Assembly (NCBI GenBank): GCA_036351775.1
Contig: JAZBPX010000043.1
Location: 1 to 64,000, forward strand
Length of the DNA stretch: 64,000 nucleotides
Reading direction: 5' to 3'
Origin: Pacificimonas sp036351775
GTDB lineage: Bacteria > Pseudomonadota > Alphaproteobacteria > Sphingomonadales > Sphingomonadaceae
Part shown: positions 1 through 8,048 of the stretch, one piece after another
Layout of the letters: the number at the start of each line of letters is the position of its first letter
How positions within the stretch are numbered: the first letter of the stretch is position 1
The notes under the pieces: model-generated
Told to the model about the DNA's origin: nothing
The model's input: only the letters and a program-made list of their open reading frames with translations
Database searches by the model: none
Program-made: the position numbers and the translations under genes

Positions 1-141
1 AGCCGCAGGCTGGTGGAGGGGGGGTGCGGCCTGGTCCGGCGTGATATCTGCGGGTTCGGCTGAGGAGGGGACCGCTGCGTCTTGCGCGGCTTCCCCTCCA
101 CCACGCTGCGCGCGGTCCCCCTCCCCCGGCGGGGGAGGATT
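1..141. repeat. Palindromic repeat pair inside ileS (second insertion)
   Basis: Inverted arms GGTGGAGGGG (12-21) and CCCCTCCACC (93-102), plus a local palindrome CTCCCCC-ggc-GGGGGAG at 121-137. The element is read in frame in ileS as a Pro/Gly/Ala-rich stretch and probably continues past the left edge. It differs from the ATTCCCGC-type repeats elsewhere in the window. Confidence 0.7.
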
Positions 142-2325
142 CAGTGCGCCGAGGAGGTAGCGGAAGGTGTTTCTGAGTTTGCGGTAGCGGTCGGAGACGC
201 CGCGGATGATCTCGTCGCCGATGCGGTGGTCTTCGGTGAAATCCACGGACGCGACCCACAGGCGGAGGATGTCCGCACCCTGCGTGTCGATGATGGTGGC
301 CGGGTCGGTCGTGTTGCCGAGCGATTTCGACTGTTTGCGGCCGTCCTTGTCGAGCGTCATGCCGTGGGTGAGGAGCGCCTTGTAGGGTGCGTGGCCGCGT
401 GTGGCGCAGCTTTCGAGGAGCGAGGACTGGAACCAGCCGCGGTGCTGGTCGGAGCCCTCGAGGTAGAGGTCCGCGGGCGAAGAGAGTTCGGGCCAGTGGT
501 CCGATTCAAGCACGAAGGCGTGCGTCGTGCCGCTGTCGAACCAGACGTCGAGAATGTCGGTGACGGGTTCGTAGTCGGCGGCATTGTAGGCATCGCCGAG
601 TAGCGTCTGGTGATCGGCGGTGAACCAGGCATCGGCACCGCCTGCCTTCACGGCGTCGATGATGCGGGCGTTGACGGCGGTGTCCTGCAGGAACTCGCCG
701 GTTTCGCGGTGAACGTAAAGCGTCAGCGGGACACCCCAGGCGCGCTGGCGGCTGAGCACCCAGTCGGGCCGCCCCTCGACCATGGATTTGAGGCGCTTGT
801 AACCGCGTTCGGGGACGAAGCGGGTTTTTTCGATTTCGGCGAGCGCGGTTTCGCGGAGGGTACCCCTCAGGCCGCGCGCATGGCCGGTGTCGTCCGTGTC
901 TTCGACGACCGGGAGCGGGTCGCGGTCCGGCGGCGGCGTGTCCATCCGCACGAACCATTGCGGCGTGCAGCGGTAGATGAGTTTTGCCTTTGAGCGCCAC
1001 GAATGCGGGTAGCTGTGGGTGTAGTCGGCGCTGGCGGAGAGGAGCGCGCCGGCCTCGCGAAGGGCCTCGCAGACAGGGCCGTCCGGGGCGTTGACCTTGT
1101 AGACATGGTTGCCGCCGACGACGGGCCAGTCTTGGCTGTAGCGGCCGTCCCCGCCGACGACGAACATCGGGTCGATGCCGTTCGCCTTGCACAGGTAGAA
1201 GTCGTCCTCGCCGTGGTCGGGCGCCATGTGCACGAGGCCCGTGCCTGAGTCGGTGGTGACGAAATCGCCGACGAGCAGCGGGCGGGGCTCTTCGAAGAAG
1301 CCGCCGAGTTTGTGCAGGGGGTGGCGGGCGACGGCACCGGCTAGGTCGGAGCCTTTGCCGCGCCAGACCACCCCATCGTCATTCCCGCGAACGCGGGGAT
1401 CCACCTCCGAACCATCGCTCTGATCCGAGCTATCAGGAGATGGATTCCCGCGTTCGCGGGAATGACGGGAAAGGGTTTGCTCTGCGAGGGATTCAGCGAT
1501 GAGGAGGACGCGCTCGCCGCTGCGGATGGCGACGTAGTCAATATTCTCCCCATAAGAGAGGCCGCGGTTGACCGGGATGGTCCACGGGGTGGTCGTCCAG
1601 ATCACGGCATGCGCTCCGACCAGTTCGGGCGCGTTCGGGGCTTCCACAATCTCGAAGGCCACGTCGATCTGCGTGCTCGTAATGTCCTGATATTCAACTT
1701 CGGCTTCGGCAAGCGCGGTCTGTTCGACGGGGGACCACATGACGGGCTTCGCGCCCTTGTAGAGGAGGCCCGATCCGGCGACCTTCAGGAACTCCTCCAC
1801 GATGGTCGCCTCGGCGTCGTAATCCATCGTCAGATAGGGGCGGTCCCAGGTGCCCATCACGCCCAGGCGCTGGAACTGCTGGGACTGAACGGCGACCCAC
1901 TTTTCGGCGAAGGCGCGGCATTCGCGGCGGAATTCGACGGGGTCGACGTCGCGTTTGTCCTTCTTCTTCTTGCGGTACTGCTCCTCGATCTTCCACTCGA
2001 TGGGGAGGCCGTGGCAGTCCCAGCCGGGCGTGTAGGGGCTGTCATAACCCTTCAGCGTGGCCATCCGGACGGTGATGTCCTTCAGGATCTTGTTCAGCGA
2101 ATGGCCGATGTGGATATCGCCATTGGCATAGGGCGGACCGTCGTGGAGGATCCACTTCTCGCGGTCCGCGCGCTGGTCGCGCAGGCGTTCGTACAGTTTC
2201 GTCTTCGTCCAGCGATCGAGGATGCCGGGCTCCTTGTTCGCCAGACCCGCCTTCATCGGAAAGTCGGTCTTCGGCAGGAATACGGTGCCCCGGTAATCGG
2301 GCGCGGATGAATTGTCGGAAGCCAT
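1..2325 (-). CDS. ileS: Isoleucine--tRNA ligase, 3' end outside window
   Basis: Class Ia aminoacyl-tRNA synthetase that charges tRNA-Ile with isoleucine in the cytoplasm. The ATG is at 2325 and the frame stays open to base 1 (775 codons seen), so the C-terminus is missing. Visible motifs are HIGH at residues 72-75, the WTTTPWTIP and GTGLVHMAPDHG segments of the CP1 editing domain, and a KMSKS-type loop written KQSKS at 664-668. Two palindromic repeats are read in frame: about residues 287-316 in the editing domain, and from about residue 729 after LLGALN to the window edge. Both add residues absent from the usual family alignment. Identity is firm from the motifs; effects of the insertions are unknown. 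Confidence 0.95.
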   Translation of the reverse strand, partial: MASDNSSAPDYRGTVFLPKTDFPMKAGLANKEPGILDRWTKTKLYERLRDQRADREKWILHDGPPYANGDIHIGHSLNKILKDITVRMATLKGYDSPYTPGWDCHGLPIEWKIEEQYRKKKKDKRDVDPVEFRRECRAFAEKWVAVQSQQFQRLGVMGTWDRPYLTMDYDAEATIVEEFLKVAGSGLLYKGAKPVMWSPVEQTALAEAEVEYQDITSTQIDVAFEIVEAPNAPELVGAHAVIWTTTPWTIPVNRGLSYGENIDYVAIRSGERVLLIAESLAEQTLSRHSRERGNPSPDSSDQSDGSEVDPRVRGNDDGVVWRGKGSDLAGAVARHPLHKLGGFFEEPRPLLVGDFVTTDSGTGLVHMAPDHGEDDFYLCKANGIDPMFVVGGDGRYSQDWPVVGGNHVYKVNAPDGPVCEALREAGALLSASADYTHSYPHSWRSKAKLIYRCTPQWFVRMDTPPPDRDPLPVVEDTDDTGHARGLRGTLRETALAEIEKTRFVPERGYKRLKSMVEGRPDWVLSRQRAWGVPLTLYVHRETGEFLQDTAVNARIIDAVKAGGADAWFTADHQTLLGDAYNAADYEPVTDILDVWFDSGTTHAFVLESDHWPELSSPADLYLEGSDQHRGWFQSSLLESCATRGHAPYKALLTHGMTLDKDGRKQSKSLGNTTDPATIIDTQGADILRLWVASVDFTEDHRIGDEIIRGVSDRYRKLRNTFRYLLGALNPPPPGEGDRAQRGGGEAAQDAAVPSSAEPADITPDQAAPPLHQPAA
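1378..1466. repeat. REP-type inverted pair inside ileS (first insertion)
   Basis: Starts GTCATTCCCGCG and ends CGCGGGAATGAC, each half being a small hairpin, 89 bp in all. The same family occurs between genes at 7939 and 25389. On the ileS strand it is translated in frame with no stop, giving peptides such as SRERGNP and DPRVRGND. Confidence 0.9.
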
Positions 2326-2397
2326 AGCCGGCGGCGGATAGCAGGGGATGCTGCGGTGCGGAAGAGCGGAGTGGGGTTTCGCGGGGCCCGGGGGCGC

Positions 2398-2498
2398 GTC
2401 ATCCTGAACCCCGGATCGGAGACCGGGGCAGGCTTGTTTCAAAATCCAGTGGGCGACGCGGCGTGCGGCGCTGGACCCTAAAACGAGTTCAGGGTGAC
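2398..2498. repeat. REP-type inverted repeat with a nested insertion
   Basis: Begins GTCATCCTGAAC and ends GAGTTCAGGGTGAC. It is nearly the same as the copy at 2531-2607, but its left arm is interrupted by about 24 bp that itself forms a hairpin (CCCCGG/CCGGGG). With its neighbour it fills the 378-bp gap between ileS and the GMC oxidoreductase gene; no gene is seen there. Confidence 0.85.
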
Positions 2499-2530
2499 GG
2501 GATAGGAAGTTCGGTAGTTCGACCCTGCCT

Positions 2531-2607
2531 GTCATCCTGAACTTGTTTCAGGATCCAGTGGCCCATGCGGCGTGTGGCGCTGGACCCTGAAACGAGTTCA
2601 GGGTGAC
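2531..2607. repeat. REP-type inverted repeat, intact copy
   Basis: A 77-bp element from GTCATCCTGAAC to GAGTTCAGGGTGAC with a centre (GTGGCCCATGCGGCG) almost identical to that of the copy at 2398. It lies just upstream of the GMC oxidoreductase gene. Confidence 0.85.
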
Positions 2608-2703
2608 AATTTGGTTGAGGGCCTGCCGACAGCGAAAACGCACAGCTTCTGCTCAGCCAAGCCTGTGCTAGGCTGTGCGCCAAAACGATCTTGGGAGGCT
2701 TGG

Positions 2704-4338
2704 ATGGACAGTTTCGATTATATCATCGTGGGTGCGGGCAGCGCGGGGTGCGTGCTGGCGAACCGGCTGACCGAGGACCCCGATACGCGCGTCCTGCTGC
2801 TGGAGGCGGGCGGGCGCGACACCTCGCCGATGATCCATATCCCGGTCGGCTATGCGAGCACGTTGAAGGACCCGAAGGTCAACTGGCTGTACGAGACGGA
2901 GGAGGATCCGGGATCGGGCGGGCGCACGCATGTCTGGCCGCGCGGCAAGGTGCTGGGCGGGTCTTCGTCGATCAACGGCCTCCTTTATATTCGCGGGCAG
3001 AAACAGGATTATGATGGCTGGGGGCAGCTGGGTCTGCGCGGCTGGACCTGGGACGATGTGCATCCCTATTTCGTGCGCTCGCAGCACCAGGAGCGGGAGG
3101 GGCTGGACGGTCATGGCTCCGGCGGGCCGCTGAATGTCTCCGACGTGACCGAAACGCACCCGGTCTCGGACGCGGTGGTCGAGGCGGGCGTGCAGGCGGG
3201 CATCCCGCGCAACGACGACCTGAACAGCGGCGACCAGGAGGGCATCACCTATTACCAGCTGACGGTGAAGGACGGGCGGCGCTGCTCTGCCGCCGTCGCC
3301 TATCTGAACCCCGCGAAAGGCCGGAAGAACCTGACCATCGCCACGAACGCGCAGGCGACGCGGGTCATCATCCGGGACGGCCGCGCCATCGGTATTGAAT
3401 ATAGCCAGAAGGGCGAGCTGAAGACCGCGCGGGCGGACGGGGAGGTCATCCTGTCGGGCGGCGCGATCAACTCGCCGCAGCTCTTGGAGCTGTCGGGCAT
3501 CGGGCAGCCCGAGGTTCTGAAGGCACAGGGGATCGGGGTGGTGCAAGCCCTGCCCGGCGTCGGCGAGAATCTGCAGGACCATTATGTGGTCGGCACGCAA
3601 TTCCGCCTGAAACCCGGAACGCCGTCGGTGAACGCGCAGACGCGCGGGCTGTCGCTGATCAAGGAAGCGGTGAAGTATTTCGCGACGAAGAAGGGTTTGC
3701 TGACGCTGTCGGCGGCGCATATCGCGGCGTTCATTCGCACGCGGCCCGGGCTGGAGGCGCCGGACGTGCAATATCACATCCTGCCCGCGACGGTGGACAC
3801 GCAGAAGCTGGCCGAAAGCGCGAGCATGGAGCTGGAGAAAGAACCCGGCTTGACCATCGCGCCGTGCCAGCTGCGCCCCGAAAGCCGCGGATCGGTGCAT
3901 ATCAAGTCGGGCGACCCGCTAGCGCATCCGGCCATCCGGCCCAACTATCTCGCCGATCCACTCGACCAGGAGACGATCGTCGCGGGGCTGCGCTGGGCGC
4001 GGAAGATTGCCGAGCAGGACGCGCTGAAGCCCTATGTGGCGCATGAAACCGTGCCGGGGCCGGAGGTGGAGACGGACGCGGAACTGCTTGAGTATGCGCG
4101 CGAGAACGGCGCGACGATCTATCACCCGGTCGGCACCTGCAAGATGGGCGTCGAGAGCGATCCCAATGCGGTTGTCGACGATCGGCTGCGCGTGCGGGGG
4201 ATCACTGGTTTGCGGGTGGTGGATGCCTCGGTGATGCCGAAGCTGGTATCGGGGAATACCAATGCGCCGACGATCATGATTGCGGAGAAGGCCAGCGACA
4301 TGATCCGCGAGGATGCGCGGATGGCGAAGGCGGCGTAA
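2704..4338 (+). CDS. GMC-family FAD oxidoreductase (choline/alcohol dehydrogenase-like)
   Basis: Flavoenzyme of the glucose-methanol-choline family, 544 residues. The FAD-binding GAGSAG lies at residues 9-14, followed by VLLLEAGG, the GMC signature around GGSSSINGLLYIRG, and a C-terminal domain with HPVGTCKMG and SGNTNAPTIMIAEKAS. I chose the ATG at 2704 because GGGAGG lies 5 bp upstream and the protein then opens directly with the dinucleotide fold; a longer frame back to 2572 reads through a repeat. No partner genes are adjacent, so the substrate (an alcohol, possibly choline or a polyethylene-glycol-like compound) cannot be assigned. Confidence 0.9.
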   Translation: MDSFDYIIVGAGSAGCVLANRLTEDPDTRVLLLEAGGRDTSPMIHIPVGYASTLKDPKVNWLYETEEDPGSGGRTHVWPRGKVLGGSSSINGLLYIRGQKQDYDGWGQLGLRGWTWDDVHPYFVRSQHQEREGLDGHGSGGPLNVSDVTETHPVSDAVVEAGVQAGIPRNDDLNSGDQEGITYYQLTVKDGRRCSAAVAYLNPAKGRKNLTIATNAQATRVIIRDGRAIGIEYSQKGELKTARADGEVILSGGAINSPQLLELSGIGQPEVLKAQGIGVVQALPGVGENLQDHYVVGTQFRLKPGTPSVNAQTRGLSLIKEAVKYFATKKGLLTLSAAHIAAFIRTRPGLEAPDVQYHILPATVDTQKLAESASMELEKEPGLTIAPCQLRPESRGSVHIKSGDPLAHPAIRPNYLADPLDQETIVAGLRWARKIAEQDALKPYVAHETVPGPEVETDAELLEYARENGATIYHPVGTCKMGVESDPNAVVDDRLRVRGITGLRVVDASVMPKLVSGNTNAPTIMIAEKASDMIREDARMAKAA

Positions 4339-4365
4339 AGGGCGGGGGCGGCGTAAAGGGCGGCA
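4328..4365. repeat. Short tandem duplication at the end of the GMC gene
   Basis: The segment GGCGGCGTAAAGGGCGG occurs twice back to back, the first copy containing the TAA stop codon of the oxidoreductase gene. It looks like a recent slippage or duplication. Confidence 0.7.
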
Positions 4366-4394
4366 TCCGGAAACCCGCTTCCGTTCCCCACCCT

Positions 4395-4514
4395 GTCATC
4401 CTGAACTTGTTTCATTACCCACGCCGTTATGTTGACGAAGAAAGGGCTGATGCGGGTGTCACGGCGTGGGTCCTGACCACCCGCCTTCGCGGGCGCAGGC
4501 TCCGTCAGGATGAC
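4395..4514. repeat. Composite nested palindromic repeat
   Basis: Outer arms GTCATCCTGA and TCAGGATGAC enclose a second inverted repeat, CCCACGCCG (4418-4426) and CGGCGTGGG (4462-4470). The inner part resembles the GCGTGGGTCC half-repeat seen at 24151. It fills most of the gap before the DUF924 gene. Confidence 0.75.
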
Positions 4515-4582
4515 AAGGAGGGGGAGGAGAAACCTGCCCTGGTATAATCCCGATGTTGGCCGGGAATGGCCTGAATGCTGCG

Positions 4583-5140
4583 CTAGAAGCCGCCGCCGTC
4601 GTCGAGATATGCCTGTTCCTCGGCGGTACTCTCGCGGCCGAGGGCCTTGTTGCGGCCAGGGAAGCGGCCGAAGCGGGCGATGACGCCCTGGTGGAGTTTG
4701 GCGAAGTCGAGATGGTCGCCGCCGAGTTCGGTGAACAGCTCGACGCTGCGGTCCTGCGCGCGGCGGTCCTCTGCGTGCATGAAGGGCATGTAGAGAAAGG
4801 CACGGCGGTGCTCGGGATAGTCCGATGCCCAGCCGCGTTCGATGGCGAGATGGGCGAGGTTCAGCGCATCGGTGTCCTGAGCGAAGGCGCGCGGCGATCC
4901 GCGAAAGAGGTTCCGGCTGAACTGGTCGAGGACGATGATGGCGGCGAGGACGCCGTCGCGGGTGGCGAGCCAGCTGTCCGGCACGTCCTTCGACAGCGCC
5001 GTGTGGAGGTCACCGAAGCGGCTGCGAATTTCGTTGTCGAAGGCTTCGTCGCGCCTGAACCACAATTTGCTGTCGGTTTCGATGAACCAGAAGGCGAGAA
5101 CCTCGTCCGGCCGAATGTCCGTCACAGCGGGTTTTGGCAC
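4583..5140 (-). CDS. DUF924 family protein
   Basis: A 185-residue soluble helical protein of the DUF924 family. Recognisable features are the opening DVLAFWF-like segment (EVLAFWFIETDSKLWF), LDQFSRNLFRG, and YMPFMHAEDRRAQDRSV. Family members have no established biochemical role. The start codon is GTG at 5140 and lies 19 bp inside the upstream methyltransferase gene, so the two are probably translated together. Confidence 0.88.
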   Translation of the reverse strand: MPKPAVTDIRPDEVLAFWFIETDSKLWFRRDEAFDNEIRSRFGDLHTALSKDVPDSWLATRDGVLAAIIVLDQFSRNLFRGSPRAFAQDTDALNLAHLAIERGWASDYPEHRRAFLYMPFMHAEDRRAQDRSVELFTELGGDHLDFAKLHQGVIARFGRFPGRNKALGRESTAEEQAYLDDGGGF

Positions 5141-5841
5141 GGCAGGATGTCCGCTGGTTCGGGACGCGGCCGGTCGGCGCGGAAGATGGCGACATAGCTG
5201 CGCCCGTCCTCAAGCGGGGACTGCGCGATCTGCTGGAAGCCGAGCGCGTCCAGTTCGCAGGCGAGGAGGTCGGGCGGGGTGCCATGCTGGCTGGTGATGC
5301 GGTCAGCATCGACGATGGCGATGGTGGCGTCGGCCTTCAGGCTGTCGCGGAGGTGCCACAGCAGCTCGTACGGGTTCTCGATCTCGTGATACATGTGCAC
5401 CATGAGCGCGTGATCGAGGCTGTTCGGGGGCAGCTGCGGATCGCCCGGTGTGCCAAGGACGGCGGTAACGTTGCCAAAGCCGTTGGCGGCGGCGCGGACG
5501 TTAAGGTCGCTGACGACGTCCTCGAAGATGTCCTGCGCAAAGACCTTCCCCTCCGGTCCGACGGCAGCGGCGAGGCGCTGCATGTAGAAGCCCTTGCCCG
5601 CGCCGATGTCGGCGACGGTCTCGCCGTCCTCCACGCCGAGGATGGAGATGACGGTTTCCGCCTCGCCGGACTGTTCGCGGCTGGCCTCGTCGGAATACTG
5701 GTTCGCGACGATGGCGGAGACGGGGCGTTCGACCGGCGGGAAGGGCGTGACCTCGTCGGCGCGATCTTCCTCACCGGCGCAGGCGGCAAGCGCTGTCGAG
5801 GCGGCGATGAGTGTGATCGTGGCGGCGCGCTTGATAGACAT
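5122..5841 (-). CDS. Class I methyltransferase-fold protein with lipoprotein signal
   Basis: 239 residues. The N-terminus is a bacterial lipoprotein signal (hydrophobic stretch then LAACAG, lipid-modified Cys about residue 21). The body is a SAM-methyltransferase fold with the glycine-rich motif I VADIGAGKGFY and an acidic residue after FAQDI, then HMYHEIENP. Methyltransferases of this type with export signals occur in alphaproteobacteria, but SAM is not expected outside the cytoplasm, so the substrate and site of action are unknown. The ATG at 5841 has GGGGAA just upstream. Only 29 bp separate it from divergent dapF. Confidence 0.82.
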   Translation of the reverse strand: MSIKRAATITLIAASTALAACAGEEDRADEVTPFPPVERPVSAIVANQYSDEASREQSGEAETVISILGVEDGETVADIGAGKGFYMQRLAAAVGPEGKVFAQDIFEDVVSDLNVRAAANGFGNVTAVLGTPGDPQLPPNSLDHALMVHMYHEIENPYELLWHLRDSLKADATIAIVDADRITSQHGTPPDLLACELDALGFQQIAQSPLEDGRSYVAIFRADRPRPEPADILPCQNPL

Positions 5842-5870
5842 GAGTTCCCCTTACTCCTACATGCCCGCAA

Positions 5871-6674
5871 ATGGCACGGCCCTTCACCAAAATGCACGGT
5901 CTTGGCAATGATTTCGTCATTTTCGACGCGCGCGAGACGCCGCTGGCGCTGTCGGCGGCCCAGGTGCGCGCGGTTTCGAACCGGCGGACGGGCGTGGGGT
6001 GCGACCAGCTGTTCGTGATGGAGCCGTCTACGCGCGCCGACGTGTTCATGCGGATCTACAACGCGGACGGGTCGGAAGTGGCGGCCTGCGGCAACGGGGC
6101 GCGGTGCATCGCGCAGCTGGTAGGCGGGGACGCGCAGGCGGTCACCATCGAAACGCTGGCCGGGGTCATCGACGGGACCGCCGAGGGTGCCAGCGCGTCG
6201 CTGGACATGGGGGCGCCGAAGTTCGGCTGGGACGAGGTGCCGCTCGCCTATGCGATGGATACGGCGGAGATGCCTGTGGGCTGGGAGATGCTGGAGCGGC
6301 CCGCTGCGGTGAACGTCGGCAACCCGCATGTGGTGTTCTTTGTCGAGGATGCGGACGCGGTGCCGCTGGACCGACTGGGTCCGGAGATCGAGACGGACGC
6401 GCTGTTTCCGGAGAAGGTCAATGTGGGTGTGGCGGAAGTCGCCTCGCGGTCGGAGATCAAGCTGCGGGTGTGGGAGCGCGGTGCGGGGCTGACCGAGGCC
6501 TGCGGGACCGGGGCCTGCGCGGCGGCGGTGTGCGCGATGCGGCGGCGGCTAACGGAGCGCGAGGTGACGGTGCACCTGCCGGGCGGACCGTTGACGATTT
6601 CCTGGGGCGAGGACGATCACATCCAGATGACCGGCCCGGCCGAGATCAGCTTTACCGGCGAGATCGAGCTGTGA
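5871..6674 (+). CDS. dapF: Diaminopimelate epimerase
   Basis: Cofactor-independent racemase converting LL- to meso-diaminopimelate for lysine and peptidoglycan synthesis, cytoplasmic. 267 residues, normal length. The two active-site cysteines sit in AACGNGARC and EACGTGACA; the N-terminus MHGLGNDFV is typical. The stop codon overlaps the GTG start of mtaB (GTGA). No clear ribosome-binding site precedes the ATG, and the promoter must lie in or next to the divergent methyltransferase gene. Confidence 0.97.
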   Translation: MARPFTKMHGLGNDFVIFDARETPLALSAAQVRAVSNRRTGVGCDQLFVMEPSTRADVFMRIYNADGSEVAACGNGARCIAQLVGGDAQAVTIETLAGVIDGTAEGASASLDMGAPKFGWDEVPLAYAMDTAEMPVGWEMLERPAAVNVGNPHVVFFVEDADAVPLDRLGPEIETDALFPEKVNVGVAEVASRSEIKLRVWERGAGLTEACGTGACAAAVCAMRRRLTEREVTVHLPGGPLTISWGEDDHIQMTGPAEISFTGEIEL

Positions 6675-7909
6675 CGGCAGAGATCGTCAACATGGGTTGC
6701 CGCCTGAACATCCATGAGGGCGAGATCGTGCGCACGCATGTGAATGCGGCGCGGGCGAACCGGGAGCGGGTCGTCGTCAATAGCTGCGCGGTGACGAACG
6801 AGGCGGTGCGGCAGACACGGCAGACGATCAGGCGGCTGCGGCGGGAGCGGCCGGGCGCGGAAATTACCGTGACGGGCTGCGCGGCGCAGATCGATCCCGC
6901 AGCCTTTCGCGCGATGCCGGAAGTGGACCGGGTCGTCGGAAATGCCGAGAAGCTGAGGCCGGAAAGCTGGACGGGCACGGACGCGGGCGCGGTCGGCGAC
7001 ATCATGGCGGTGCGCGAGACCGCGCCGCACCTCGCGCCTGCGATGGCCGACCGGGTGCGCGGCTTCGTCGAGGTGCAGAATGGCTGCGATCACCGCTGCA
7101 CCTTCTGCATCATTCCCTATGGTCGCGGGGCCTCGCGTAGTGTCCCGGCGGGGCTGGTGATCGACCGGGTGAAGGCGCTGGTGGATGCCGGGCATCCGGA
7201 GGTGGTGCTGACCGGCGTCGACCTGACGAGCTATGGCCCTGACCTGCCGGGTGCGCCGACGCTGGGGAGCCTGGTGGCGCGCATCCTGACGCATGTGCCG
7301 AGGCTGGCGCGTCTGCGGCTGTCGTCGCTCGACAGCATCGAGGTAGACGATGAACTGTTCGCGCTGATTACCGGGGAGCCGCGGGTGATGCCGCACCTCC
7401 ACCTGAGCCTGCAGCATGGCGACGACCTGATCCTGAAGCGTATGAAGCGGCGGCATATGCGGGGCGATGCTATTCGATTTGTGGAGCGGGTGAAGTGGGC
7501 GCGGCCCGATGCGGCGGTGGGCGCGGACCTGATTGCCGGCTTTCCGACGGAGACGGACGCGATGCACGCCCAGTCGCTGGCGTTGATCGAGGCGTGCGAC
7601 ATCGTGTTCGGACATGTGTTTCCCTACTCGCCACGAGAGGGGACGCCGGCGGCGCGGATGCCGCAGGTGGACCGGGCGCTTGCGAAAGAGCGGGCGGCGG
7701 AGCTGCGTACGGCGAGTGCGGCGCGGCGGGATCGCTGGTTCGACGCGGCGGTGGGGGCCGACCTGCCGGTGCTGACCGAGCGCGGGAACAAGGGCCATAC
7801 GGACAGCTTCGCGCCGGTGCGGTTCGCGGGCGATGTGGAGCCGGGGCGGCTGGTGGCCGCGCGGATCGCTGGCCATGCGGACGGTGCCTTGCTAGCGGGC
7901 GCGCCATGA
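6671..7909 (+). CDS. mtaB: tRNA t6A37 methylthiotransferase MtaB
   Basis: Radical-SAM enzyme that adds the 2-methylthio group to N6-threonylcarbamoyladenosine at tRNA position 37. 412 residues. The N-terminal UPF0004 domain shows its three cluster cysteines in GCRLN, NSCAV and GCAAQ; the radical-SAM cysteines are CDHRCTFC. Translation starts at GTG 6671, overlapping the dapF stop, which keeps the GCRLN cysteine close to the N-terminus as in relatives. A longer frame exists upstream but only as a shadow of dapF. Confidence 0.95.
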   Translation: MTAEIVNMGCRLNIHEGEIVRTHVNAARANRERVVVNSCAVTNEAVRQTRQTIRRLRRERPGAEITVTGCAAQIDPAAFRAMPEVDRVVGNAEKLRPESWTGTDAGAVGDIMAVRETAPHLAPAMADRVRGFVEVQNGCDHRCTFCIIPYGRGASRSVPAGLVIDRVKALVDAGHPEVVLTGVDLTSYGPDLPGAPTLGSLVARILTHVPRLARLRLSSLDSIEVDDELFALITGEPRVMPHLHLSLQHGDDLILKRMKRRHMRGDAIRFVERVKWARPDAAVGADLIAGFPTETDAMHAQSLALIEACDIVFGHVFPYSPREGTPAARMPQVDRALAKERAAELRTASAARRDRWFDAAVGADLPVLTERGNKGHTDSFAPVRFAGDVEPGRLVAARIAGHADGALLAGAP

Positions 7910-7938
7910 TGTTTCCGGTCAGAAGAACACTCAATGCC

Positions 7939-8036
7939 GTCATTCCCGCGGAGGCGGGAATCCAGTTCCGGCGACGGTGTGGCTGGTCCGGTGTTTTGGC
8001 GCTGTGCGGCTGGATTCCCGCGTGCGCGGACATGAC
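7939..8036. repeat. REP-type inverted pair between mtaB and ftsY
   Basis: GTCATTCCCGCGGAGGCGGG on the left and GATTCCCGCGTGCGCGGACATGAC on the right (slightly degenerate). It ends 12 bp before the ftsY start codon, so it would lie in the mtaB-ftsY mRNA leader. Confidence 0.85.
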
Positions 8037-8048
8037 GAGTATTGCGGT

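Noticed and set aside
1341..1553. Minus-strand 70-codon frame over the ileS repeat
   Set aside because: It is in a different frame from ileS and owes its existence to the palindrome, which is open in several frames.
2572..2703. Extended start of the GMC oxidoreductase
   Set aside because: The extra 44 residues translate a REP and unrelated leader; ATG 2704 has a good ribosome-binding site.
5132..5150. TTGGCACGGCAGGATG as a sigma54 promoter
   Set aside because: It lies inside a gene and lacks the -12 GC at the right distance.
5999..6670. N-terminal extension of the MtaB frame
   Set aside because: It is the shadow of dapF. The methylthiotransferase domain starts right at GTG 6671.
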